DNA of 23,952 bases from Chloroflexota bacterium (GCA_024232355.1 JAAEPW010000271.1:1-23952); one strand, 5' to 3'. Shown: positions 8,365 to 16,568, counted from the first letter of the stretch. Notes: generated by a model from the sequence alone, not told the origin. Translations and numbers: made by a program.

Positions 8365-11300
8365 TCAGTTATTGCGAACAACGAGCGGCAAAAAGACGTG
8401 ATATAGCAATGTGGGCGCAGGCCCTGAAGGTGGCAATGGTTCCGGCAGCACAGAAATACCAACATAGCGAACAAGAAAATCTCGCCAACCACTGTCATCT
8501 GGAAAAGCATAGGGAGCTTTGTCATAGTCTGCATAGTCGGGAGAGGCAGAGTCGGTTGGATAGTAAATGGACAGACCGTGCGAGTGTTCCAAATCCCAAT
8601 AGCGTGTACCATAAGCACCGCTCTTGTGGTGCTCGCGAACCACCACGCCAGGTGGTGCCGCACTGCCAGGTTGCCCCACTACCAGCAAATCCATCACAGC
8701 CTGGGCGGCTGTATGCACGGTCGAGTTGGTTATCGTCTCGGACACCAGCCGGCTAAAGTCGTAGAGATCAATAAATTCGTCATTCTCGTCAATGACAAAA
8801 TAGTCGCGCGAATCAAAGCGTTGCACGTCGTTCAGAACAGCGTCTAGTTCGGCATCATAGTTATTGGCTAACAATGCTTGTGTCAAGGTGTACACCGCAT
8901 TACTCACCGCCGCCATTTGGTTGAGATCTAGGACAGAAATGGTGTGAGGATAGTTGGCAAGCTCTGCGCTGTAAATATCGGCGATGTGGACGGCAAGTTC
9001 CTCTGGCGAACGGGTGGCTGCTCCATCCAAGTATTTGTCATAGGCAAAGATACCCCAGGCCAGGTTTTGCGAAGCGACAAGGTAGTCAGCCTTATCGCGG
9101 AACAGGTAGGCGAGTTCGCTCATCCCCATCAGACAAGCGTCCAGGTGCAGGATGTCTACCTTGCTAACCAGACCATCGGCAAAGGCAACGATTTCTTCTG
9201 GATTTAGATAGTCGTTGCTGCTGGTTCCATCCCAGCTAATACCCCGTACACCAGCACCGTGATTGGCGATGGAGAGGTAAACGTGGTCCGTTGGGTAGCT
9301 TTGTAGCGCCCAGTTGACGAACCCGCTCAAGGTATCCCCCTGGCCCATATTCACCTCGGCGCTATACCAGGGCTGATTGGGATGGAGGGGGACATGTGCA
9401 TTGGTGTATATCTCGTACAGATGCGAGTCATTGACGCGGTTACCGTCAATGAGCGCGATCACGCGCACACTATCGGTAATGGAGATTGCCTCCAGGCGAC
9501 TGAGTGCAATTTGTAGCCAATGACCCAGGTTGTTATCCCCATCCAGGTAAAGCAGGACAAGCCAGGTGCTCCGAGGAGCTGTGACAGTTACAGAGTCAGT
9601 GTGGTAAACCGCGCCATAGCGATTCGCCACCGTCATCGTGAAGGGGTAGACACCCGGCTGATTAAATGTGTGAGTAGTTGTCAGGCCCGACATAACCGTA
9701 CCATCAAGCGCCCATTGCGTGGTGAAAGGTACTGTGCTAGTCACTTGGGCGGTAAAGGTGACCGGCTCGCCAATCTCGGGCTTGCTTGGAGAAAACGTCA
9801 CGGACTGGATTTCAGGCAACTTTCCAACATCTACGACGACCGTTTGTTGACCTGTGGCGAATATTCCACCGTCCGCAAGAGCGCCATAGTTGCTGTTGGT
9901 GATCATTGTAGATGCCGTGACTACCCAAGTCGTCTCTAGTGCTTGCTTGGGAGGGAGAGAGTCCACTGTCCAACTAATGATGGTATTTGCGCCCAATGTA
10001 CCGCCACTTACATAGTTGGCCCCTACTGGGAGCGCATCAGTAATGACCAAGTTGGTGGCAGCCACGTTACCGCTATTGGTAACGGTCAGTGTGAACGTGA
10101 TGGGATCGCCAACCAAAGCCTTTGCTGGAGCGCGCTTACTGATGGAAAAGTGGGTGTCTGTGTTGAACCAGATCCAGTTGCTCTCCTCGTCGCTTTCGTT
10201 GCCCACAAAGATATCGAGGTCGCCATCTCCATCAAAATCGGCCAGCGGAGAGAGTATCCAGCTATTACCCCTACCCAAGTGCTGAATGCTCTCGGCGAAT
10301 TGTCCGTTACCATCGTTAAACCAAACCGTATTGAATGGTTCGGTTGCTGGATGATTCTCATTGGCTACAACTGCATCCAGGTCACCATCTCTATCCAGGT
10401 CGCCCAGAACAACACTTTCACTACCTAGATTCCCCAGGCGTTGGCCGCTGTTGCCAAATTTTCCTTTCCCATCGTTTAACCAAACCTCATTTGCTTGGGC
10501 CTTGTGATTGGCAAAGAAAACGTCCAGATCACCATCCCCATCCAGATCACCGAGAGCAAGATCCTTGGTGTCCGTATTTAGGGGGTCTCCCACGTTTTGA
10601 TGAAGAACAAAGGTGCCAGAGCCATCGTTCAGCCAAACAGTATTCGGTTCAACGTTCCAGTTGCTTACAAAGGCATCCAGGTCACCATCACCATCGAGGT
10701 CGCCTAGTTTGACTGCGGTGCTCCTATCACCAAAAAGGTTCTGGCCGCTATCGACAAAGTAACCCAGGCCATCGTTGAGCCACACTTTATTGGGTTCCCC
10801 TAGTACATTAACGACAAAAGCATCCAGATCCCCATCCCCATCCACGTCTCCCAGCGTTACCTTGACGCTATTTGAGTAGCCAAGCTGTTGTCCACTGTCA
10901 GAAAAGTATCCCGCACCATCATTGAACCAAACCGTGTCAGTGAACGGCCCATCAAGCACAATAATGGCATCCAAGTCTTGGTCACCATCAAGATCTCCGA
11001 GTTCGATACCATCGCCTTTTATTTCCAGAACCTGATGGACCGTGAATGTCCCTGATCCATCATTGAGCCAGACTTGGCTATCGTGACCTTCTATGGGGCC
11101 GCTCACGGCGACCATATCCACGTCGCCGTCACCATCTATATCGCCAACCGCTACATCGCGGGTACGTAAATCGCTAAAGCTTACCCCATTAAAAAAACCA
11201 CTTCCGCCTTGGACAGCGGCTCGAAATTGATACACGAATGGTTCGAACAATCCGTATCCACTCGTACTCAAAGTATCAGTCGTAACACTGACCTGCACCA

Positions 11301-12249
11301 ACTCGCCTGGTTTGAACGGGGATGGCGGAGCGAGGCGGATCGTGCTACCATCTGTCTGGTAAGGGCCAGGGAATCGCCCCGTTCCTCTGGTATGGACAAC
11401 AATGCTCTGTGTATGCACGGTATCCGGATCAACCGGTTGGTTGTAGGTGATAACGATAGATGCCGTCACCGGTACAGTATGCGCGTTGGATGATGGTGAT
11501 ACTTGAACCAGATGTAGCAAGTGCAAGTCCAGGTGTCGTGTCACTGGGATAGACCATTCTCCTTCGTCATCTTGAACGCGCAGATTGAGGGTGTGCGCGG
11601 CGGCAGTCAAATCGGCGATGGGCAGGGTGACGGTTGGCTCGGTGCCGATGACACCATCTTGGTCCGACAACCATTCATGGCCCAGAATAATATCCCCGTT
11701 CTCGTCATTATCAACCCCTTTGGCCACGAGCTGGACGTAACCAAGGTGGGGATAAGTTGCCTCGGCAGCAGTGACTGAGGGAGGGCTTCCGGCTGCATCA
11801 GGAAAAATCAGGTTGATCTGCTGCTCCTTGGTCACCGGGTTGGGAAAGGTGCGATAGGTTCGGGTGATGGTTTGGCCATTGTACATAGCGGTCAGTGTTA
11901 CCAAATCGCCGTAACTGGCACCGAGCCAGTGCCCATCCAGTGCATAATAGGGTTCATCCCAATAAAAGTCAGTAGTGACAAAAGTGATAGCGGATCCCGC
12001 GTAGGATAACGTGACGGTCACACCATCCATTGGAATCCCTTCCACGTACACTGCGCCCCATACACACCCACACCAATCAGACGGTATCGGAGAGGGGAGA
12101 GGGCCAACGTCTCCGCAATGTTCGCCCAAAATGGGAGGATCTGATGGTTGTGCCTGAATGGTAATACTGGAAAACAAAAAGCAAAGGGCCAGGCATCCTA
12201 TGGTAATGGAAATCAACGAGGAAAACAGGCGGAACAATCGGTTAGTCAT
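8365..12249 (-). CDS. Secreted clostripain-family (C11) cysteine peptidase with FG-GAP repeats
   Basis: 1294 residues; AAGGAG sits 8 nt before ATG 12249. Order: signal peptide (about 1-34), a beta-rich N-terminal domain, a PKD-like segment, a Big_5/SbsA-like Ig domain (about 240-350), seven FG-GAP/VCBS repeats with DxDGDGDxD calcium-binding loops (about 360-690), a DUF11 repeat (about 706-800), a PKD domain (about 816-890), then the C11 peptidase (about 893-1257): YLDGDNNLG, SIANHGAG (His997) and HLDACLMG (Cys1039), later HGLSIYYP. It ends FLPLVVRNN, like the next gene's LPLILH. Both catalytic residues are intact, so an active calcium-dependent, Arg/Lys-type secreted peptidase is plausible; specificity is family knowledge, not read here. 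Preceded by promoter element P3. Confidence 0.88.
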   Translation of the reverse strand: MTNRLFRLFSSLISITIGCLALCFLFSSITIQAQPSDPPILGEHCGDVGPLPSPIPSDWCGCVWGAVYVEGIPMDGVTVTLSYAGSAITFVTTDFYWDEPYYALDGHWLGASYGDLVTLTAMYNGQTITRTYRTFPNPVTKEQQINLIFPDAAGSPPSVTAAEATYPHLGYVQLVAKGVDNDENGDIILGHEWLSDQDGVIGTEPTVTLPIADLTAAAHTLNLRVQDDEGEWSIPVTRHLDLHLLHLVQVSPSSNAHTVPVTASIVITYNQPVDPDTVHTQSIVVHTRGTGRFPGPYQTDGSTIRLAPPSPFKPGELVQVSVTTDTLSTSGYGLFEPFVYQFRAAVQGGSGFFNGVSFSDLRTRDVAVGDIDGDGDVDMVAVSGPIEGHDSQVWLNDGSGTFTVHQVLEIKGDGIELGDLDGDQDLDAIIVLDGPFTDTVWFNDGAGYFSDSGQQLGYSNSVKVTLGDVDGDGDLDAFVVNVLGEPNKVWLNDGLGYFVDSGQNLFGDRSTAVKLGDLDGDGDLDAFVSNWNVEPNTVWLNDGSGTFVLHQNVGDPLNTDTKDLALGDLDGDGDLDVFFANHKAQANEVWLNDGKGKFGNSGQRLGNLGSESVVLGDLDRDGDLDAVVANENHPATEPFNTVWFNDGNGQFAESIQHLGRGNSWILSPLADFDGDGDLDIFVGNESDEESNWIWFNTDTHFSISKRAPAKALVGDPITFTLTVTNSGNVAATNLVITDALPVGANYVSGGTLGANTIISWTVDSLPPKQALETTWVVTASTMITNSNYGALADGGIFATGQQTVVVDVGKLPEIQSVTFSPSKPEIGEPVTFTAQVTSTVPFTTQWALDGTVMSGLTTTHTFNQPGVYPFTMTVANRYGAVYHTDSVTVTAPRSTWLVLLYLDGDNNLGHWLQIALSRLEAISITDSVRVIALIDGNRVNDSHLYEIYTNAHVPLHPNQPWYSAEVNMGQGDTLSGFVNWALQSYPTDHVYLSIANHGAGVRGISWDGTSSNDYLNPEEIVAFADGLVSKVDILHLDACLMGMSELAYLFRDKADYLVASQNLAWGIFAYDKYLDGAATRSPEELAVHIADIYSAELANYPHTISVLDLNQMAAVSNAVYTLTQALLANNYDAELDAVLNDVQRFDSRDYFVIDENDEFIDLYDFSRLVSETITNSTVHTAAQAVMDLLVVGQPGSAAPPGVVVREHHKSGAYGTRYWDLEHSHGLSIYYPTDSASPDYADYDKAPYAFPDDSGWRDFLVRYVGISVLPEPLPPSGPAPTLLYHVFLPLVVRNN
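10180..11180 (-). repeat. Seven FG-GAP/VCBS repeats
   Basis: Seven protein repeats of about 45-50 residues centred on GD(L/I/V)DGDGDLDA, followed by VWLNDGSG-like phrases. The DNA repeats 'ccatcnagatcnccatcnccatc' at each loop. They probably form a calcium-bound beta-propeller, as integrin-like FG-GAP repeats do. Confidence 0.85.
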
Positions 12250-12285
12250 AGAGCTTCTCCTTGTTCAAGATTGTGATCTATTTCT

Positions 12286-12315
12286 ATAAACACACGAGGT
12301 GTGTGTTTTGGGGCA
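12286..12315 (-). promoter_or_regulatory. Putative sigma-regulon promoter P3, upstream of the C11 peptidase gene
   Basis: Read on the - strand: TGCCCCAAAA (12315-12306), 14 nt, GTTTAT (12291-12286), 36 nt to ATG 12249. A dyad AAACACAC…GTGTGTTT (12288-12295 / 12301-12308) covers the spacer and the -10 here and could be an additional operator; it is absent from P1 and P2. Confidence 0.75.
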
Positions 12316-12367
12316 TCTGTAGGGGATAGATCAGGCGAACCGCAGATGGTTCGAGGATTGACCGAAT

Positions 12368-14974
12368 TCATCCTTCTGCGCCCAACAAAAAGAACGAGGC
12401 CCAATAGTAAGGGTGGCGATGGTGAGGGATGGCCGATGAGAGAGCCGCTAACTGTGCGCTTCGCAGGGCTTGTGCTGGTTGTTCGCCAGTTGCCAAATGG
12501 CGATAAAAATCGCTCACCAACTCTGCTGTTGCGGCATCGTCCACTGCCCAATGGCTTGCCAAGACAGATTGGGCTCCGGCAATGAGAAAGGCACGGGCCA
12601 AGCCCAGATACTCACCGCCGCGCAGCAAGCCAAGCCCGGTCTCACAGGCACTCAGAACTACCAATGCGGCATTGAGACGCAAACGAAGGACATCCAATGT
12701 TTCCACGTGCCCATCGGTCAACTCGACACGAGAGAAAAGCGGCTTATCCCCGCGAAATACGGCGTGAGCGGCTAGGTGAATCAAAGCAGCTTTGGAGGTC
12801 AGGTCTCCTCGGAGTAAACGCTCTACCGTTGCATCTGACCCGACGTAGGCAGTAAAATCAGGGTGAGCGTTCAGAATAGCCTGAACTTCAGTGGTGGTAT
12901 GGTTCAAATAATCTCCATCATACGCCAGCGCCAAGCCACCTTGACCGCACGGCTGACGCTGGTTGGCCAACAGCCAGGCGGTGGCACTGGGTGTATAACT
13001 GACATGGTGGGTTTCTAGCAAATAGCGACCTGTGGCAGAATTGTAAAAGGCGTGAAACGGCAAGCGAAAAAGCGGCCCGTCGGGCGCGATGATGAGTTGT
13101 TGATGTTGAGCCAAGAGACTGGATAAAGGGGCTACAAGTTGATCGTACCAATTCACCAGCGAACGTCGGGCCGATGTAATGAGCGGTTCGGCCCGACGTT
13201 TGATGAAGGCTGGCTGATAACTAGCCAGGTTGCGCAACCAACCCAAGTCTCGCATAAGGATTTCTGCATCCGGTACAGTTCCCAAAAGACAGGGAGAACA
13301 TATACCATTGCAAGTCAGGGGCAATACCCACAGATCGTCGTGGACAACGGTGTAAACAAGCAACAATGCTCCAGCTGGCAAAGCGGCGCGCAGGTCTGAT
13401 AGCGCGGCTGTTTTTCCAGTTAGCCACTCTCTGGCACGTGGTTCAAAAGTGGCAATACGCCGAACAAGATCGGTAACACGAGTTTCTAGGTGCTGACGAC
13501 GTTGATCGTCTATGGCGGTCGCTAATTGCTGGCGGATCTGGGCCAGTTGCTCTAACAAAGGCTCTATTTCTGGATGGGCCGACCAGGAAATATCGGCTTC
13601 TGCCAACATCTCGACCAGTTCTCGCGCTCTGGCTCGTTCAGCCCAATGGAATGCGCTGGCCGAGTCTTGTTTATCCAGGTACAGACCGATCAAGTCCTGA
13701 TAGACAATTAGCTTGTCTTCCAAAAAACCACTGCGCAGGTCCCCGCTTGCCACCTGCTGCCCCACACTCTCAATCATGGCAACTGCGGATTGAAACGCTT
13801 CTAGGGCTGTCAGAGTGTCTTTTCGTTGAACATGAATCCATCCCAGGGTGTACCATGCTCGGTACAGCATCTCCCAATCATCGCTCGTATGGGCACTCTC
13901 CCGTACATCTGTACAACTGGCGATAGCCTCCGGGATATTTCCCTGAAGCGCATGATAATTGGCCAACAAAAGGCCCGTCCGCATCGTCTCTCGGGCCTGT
14001 CCAGCTGCTGTAGCTTGGGCACGTAGTGCCGTTAACCGGTTGAGCGAATCAGTAGGCACATATCCAGCCCGTAACCGCCATTCGAACTCGAGCAGGTCAA
14101 GGTGTAATAGATCGAGGATATCCTCGTCCGAGCCAGGAAGAGAAGCACGAACTGCGTGGGCCTGGTCAAAAGCATCTAACACGACGTCGGGTGGTGCACC
14201 ACGTCTACCCAAAAGATCTGCCAGGTGTATTCTGGCGTTCACCAAGTCTTTCCGATATTGGTCCGTGGACGACCCACGTAACGCCTGCTGCCCGGCATCC
14301 AGGGAAATCTCTGCCTCGGCCCACAGATTGACTCGTTTTTTGAGGATGCCTATGTTGACCTGTGTACGGGCGATCTCAAGCGGTGTCCGGGGATTGTCGG
14401 GCCATTGCTTCCACAATGCGATTTTCCGCTCGTATAATGCCAGGGCTTTTTCATAATCTCCCAGGTGATCGAGAGAGATTGCCCAGTTGTTGGCAATACT
14501 CGCCAAACGCTTTTGGTCATCCTGGGTGTGACTGGCGGCCAGAACAGGCTCAGTTTCTTCTGCAAGCTGACACGCTTCCTTGTATTTTTGGGCTTGATAC
14601 AGTTGATAGACAATGCCCACACGCATACGCGCCAGGTTCAAATCATCTTTTTGGACTCGGTAGTGACGTTCAGCCGCCTGGTAATATGGCTGAGCATCGT
14701 TTGCCTCCCCAATAATGGTATATACGTTGCCACACGTCCAATTCCCTAGCGCCCGAATCGAATCATCGTCGCGCCATTCCCCGACGTCGAGGATAATGTT
14801 AGCAGTGGACAATGCACGCCGCGCGTCGCCTGCGTAAGCGTACTCATGGGCACTTTGCTTCCACCCCTGCAAGGTGTCTTGGGTTAGCAGGGAACTAGAC
14901 GTTTCAAATAGCGCTTGCTGGTCGGATTGGTTCTCGACATTCAGTAACCGCGCGAGCAGTTCGGCAATGTCCAT
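12368..14974 (-). CDS. TPR-CHAT protease (caspase-like, cytoplasmic)
   Basis: 868 residues, no signal peptide or membrane helix. The N-terminal half (about 35-430) is a run of TPR-type helical hairpins, for example a repeat ending DHLGDYEKALALYERKIAL. A helical connector at about 430-530 includes ARARELVEMLAEADISW. The C-terminal CHAT domain (about 545-868) has the catalytic His737 in LIHLAAHAVF and Cys777 in VVLSACETGLG, 40 residues apart as expected for CHAT. TPR-CHAT proteins are caspase/separase-like proteases whose TPR part senses a partner. The start is 3 bp after the stop of the anti-sigma-like gene, so the two are made together from P2. The likely substrate by context is that neighbour. 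Both catalytic residues are intact. Confidence 0.9.
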   Translation of the reverse strand: MDIAELLARLLNVENQSDQQALFETSSSLLTQDTLQGWKQSAHEYAYAGDARRALSTANIILDVGEWRDDDSIRALGNWTCGNVYTIIGEANDAQPYYQAAERHYRVQKDDLNLARMRVGIVYQLYQAQKYKEACQLAEETEPVLAASHTQDDQKRLASIANNWAISLDHLGDYEKALALYERKIALWKQWPDNPRTPLEIARTQVNIGILKKRVNLWAEAEISLDAGQQALRGSSTDQYRKDLVNARIHLADLLGRRGAPPDVVLDAFDQAHAVRASLPGSDEDILDLLHLDLLEFEWRLRAGYVPTDSLNRLTALRAQATAAGQARETMRTGLLLANYHALQGNIPEAIASCTDVRESAHTSDDWEMLYRAWYTLGWIHVQRKDTLTALEAFQSAVAMIESVGQQVASGDLRSGFLEDKLIVYQDLIGLYLDKQDSASAFHWAERARARELVEMLAEADISWSAHPEIEPLLEQLAQIRQQLATAIDDQRRQHLETRVTDLVRRIATFEPRAREWLTGKTAALSDLRAALPAGALLLVYTVVHDDLWVLPLTCNGICSPCLLGTVPDAEILMRDLGWLRNLASYQPAFIKRRAEPLITSARRSLVNWYDQLVAPLSSLLAQHQQLIIAPDGPLFRLPFHAFYNSATGRYLLETHHVSYTPSATAWLLANQRQPCGQGGLALAYDGDYLNHTTTEVQAILNAHPDFTAYVGSDATVERLLRGDLTSKAALIHLAAHAVFRGDKPLFSRVELTDGHVETLDVLRLRLNAALVVLSACETGLGLLRGGEYLGLARAFLIAGAQSVLASHWAVDDAATAELVSDFYRHLATGEQPAQALRSAQLAALSSAIPHHRHPYYWASFFLLGAEG

Positions 14975-14977
14975 AGT

Positions 14978-15709
14978 CTAGGCAAGTTTGATGTTGGGAA
15001 TCTGGATCTTGTTTTGTGGTGTATAAAAGTATAGGGCGTACTCTCCAGGCGGAACAGGGGAGATGCTGAAAAGACCATCTGCGTCCAGCGGAGCGGTGAG
15101 GGCAATTTCTGCCTGTTTCAACTTGGCCTGGGCAGCTACCATCTCATCCGCTGTAGGACCAAAGAGTTGTCCTTGGAGCGTAAAAGCAGCACCGGGGCCT
15201 GGTGTCCAGTTGAGAATGAGGTCCCATTCCAGATCATCAATGGTATAGCTTTGTGTGGTAGGAGCGGGACCGCGCGTGGCTCGTTCTTGACCTGCGCGGA
15301 CCGGAGCCAATGCAAGTTGACTTGGCAGTAGACGAGCAACAAAGGTGTGTAACTGCTCAAAGAGTGGCGGCGTGGTTTGAGACACTTGGTCCCTTGCCAA
15401 CAGGTACGGCGCAAATTGGGCAACTTCTTTTGCACAGTGAGGACAATCGACCAAGTGCTTGGCCACGTTGGCGGCTTGTCCCTGAGACAGGAACCCCCAG
15501 TGATAGTTCATCAGATCATCCACGGTGGGGCAAGTAAAGCGGAATAGTGCAGCCGATAGCCGATTATCTACAGGTTCTGGTGTTGCTATCCGGTGTGCGC
15601 AGGCCGGACAGCGGCGTATGTGCGCTATGACAGCCGGATCGCGCACACCATCCCGGTAGGCGTCTAACTGCCAGGGTTCAATTTCGTTCGATGCGATACA
15701 CTTTGTCAT
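14978..15709 (-). CDS. Soluble double zinc-finger anti-sigma-like protein
   Basis: 243 residues; ATG 15709 has GAGG 7 nt upstream. Two successive zinc-binding anti-sigma (ZAS/zf-HC2) signatures: C4-X25-H30-X3-C34-X2-C37 and C60-X24-H85-X3-C89-X2-C92. After a linker (about 100-155) there is a C-terminal beta domain (about 160-243) with GLFSISPVPPGEYALYFY, resembling carboxypeptidase-regulatory-like folds. There is no transmembrane segment, unlike most ZAS anti-sigmas, so release of the sigma factor by membrane proteolysis is unlikely. It lies between the sigma gene (42 bp away) and the CHAT gene (3 bp away). Most likely it binds and holds the sigma factor; a CHAT substrate or adaptor role is inferred. 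Confidence 0.8.
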   Translation of the reverse strand: MTKCIASNEIEPWQLDAYRDGVRDPAVIAHIRRCPACAHRIATPEPVDNRLSAALFRFTCPTVDDLMNYHWGFLSQGQAANVAKHLVDCPHCAKEVAQFAPYLLARDQVSQTTPPLFEQLHTFVARLLPSQLALAPVRAGQERATRGPAPTTQSYTIDDLEWDLILNWTPGPGAAFTLQGQLFGPTADEMVAAQAKLKQAEIALTAPLDADGLFSISPVPPGEYALYFYTPQNKIQIPNIKLA

Positions 15710-15729
15710 ATTTTTCCTCGTCTATCGAC

Positions 15730-15759
15730 ATAAACCCGGTACTGGATGGTTTTAGGGCA
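15730..15759 (-). promoter_or_regulatory. Putative sigma-regulon promoter P2, upstream of anti-sigma–CHAT
   Basis: Read on the - strand: TGCCCTAAAA (15759-15750), 14 nt, GTTTAT (15735-15730), 20 nt to ATG 15709. The -35 part contains the last Pro codon and the TAA stop of the sigma gene. The leader would be very short (roughly a dozen nt) but still holds the GAGG ribosome binding site. Confidence 0.75.
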
Positions 15760-16447
15760 TTTCGCCCAATAATGCGGCGCAGTCTGGATCTCGACGGATG
15801 CGGTCCTTCAGGTTTCGTATCCGCTTGTACAACTCTGGCATCGAAGGAAACTCGTCCGCATACTGAGCGTGTATCTCGCGAGGGCGCAAGTCATATCCCC
15901 AGCACAACACAACCAAGCGCCGGTCACGCGGGGTCGGAAACTTTTGTGACACACACCGACGTACTTGCTCTTGCCATTGATGGTATTCCAATCGGTGTCG
16001 TGGGTTTTCAGCTTGCGGTAGAGATGACCATTCATCCTCTGGAAAGGCTCGCTCACGCTTGCGGCGTTGAGCCTCGTCTCGGCGATGATTTAGAGCCAGG
16101 TTTCGTGCACACGTTCCTAGAAATCCCAACAATCGTGGCAAATTGGGAAACTTTTTCCACCGATCAGAGGTAACTGTGCTGAGAAAGCGAATCAATGTTT
16201 CCTGAACGAGTTCTTCTATATCGTCTGGACTGCCCTGACAATATCTGGCAACCTTGCGATGCACCCAGGGACGATACTGGGCATCTATCGCCTCCCAAGC
16301 GCCTTCAATGCCAAACACAGCACGACGGATGAGTTCATAACAGTAGCGGCTGTCACTTGCCCCCTCTTTTTCGAACAAAAGGGTCTGCTCGGCGCATAGT
16401 TCTGCCAGCCGTTCATTGGATAGACGTTGGATTTCTTCTTGACGCAT
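15752..16447 (-). CDS. ECF-like sigma-70 family RNA polymerase sigma factor
   Basis: 231 residues from ATG 16447, chosen because GGGTAAAACA-ATG mirrors the GGGGTAAAACG-ATG of the six-repeat SLH gene; an in-frame TTG at 16459 would add four residues. After a roughly 45-residue N-terminal extension, region 2 is seen in AIDAQYRPWVHRKVARYC, DDIEELVQETLIRFL and ARNLALNHRRD. A looser region 4 with a helix-turn-helix follows at about 170-220 (LRPREIHAQYADEFPSMPELYKRIRNLKDRI split over two helices). No region 1 or 3, hence ECF-like. First gene of the leftward block, driven by a housekeeping-type promoter. It probably directs polymerase to P1-P3; that pairing is inferred. Confidence 0.82.
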   Translation of the reverse strand: MRQEEIQRLSNERLAELCAEQTLLFEKEGASDSRYCYELIRRAVFGIEGAWEAIDAQYRPWVHRKVARYCQGSPDDIEELVQETLIRFLSTVTSDRWKKFPNLPRLLGFLGTCARNLALNHRRDEAQRRKRERAFPEDEWSSLPQAENPRHRLEYHQWQEQVRRCVSQKFPTPRDRRLVVLCWGYDLRPREIHAQYADEFPSMPELYKRIRNLKDRIRRDPDCAALLGEMP

Positions 16448-16540
16448 TGTTTTACCCAATCAATAGGTTGAGTGAATAAGCTCTACCTATCCTGGCTGAA
16501 GAGTATCAATATTGGAATAACAAACGGTGAACCTGAGCAA

Positions 16541-16568
16541 ATTGTACATTTTCTCCTCAGGATGTCAA
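16541..16568 (-). promoter_or_regulatory. Housekeeping (sigma-70-type) promoter for the sigma gene
   Basis: On the - strand TTGACA (16568-16563), 16 nt, TACAAT (16546-16541). The transcript would start near 16534 and carry a leader of about 85 nt before ATG 16447. The region 16460-16635 contains no other gene I can support. Confidence 0.7.

Noticed and set aside
12288..12308. Rho-independent terminator between CHAT and C11 peptidase genes
   Set aside because: The stem is A/T-G/T rich, has no following U-run and coincides with the P3 spacer and -10, so an operator or chance is more likely.
12368..16459. Type III-E CRISPR (Craspase) locus
   Set aside because: TPR-CHAT and sigma genes are present, but there is no repeat-spacer array and no Cas7-11-like protein in the window. 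I use it as an analogy only.
16541..16568. Sigma-70-like promoter being part of the y4b-like element rather than of the sigma operon
   Set aside because: It points toward the sigma gene at a sensible distance, and the element end cannot be placed; ownership by the sigma gene is the simpler reading, though not proven.
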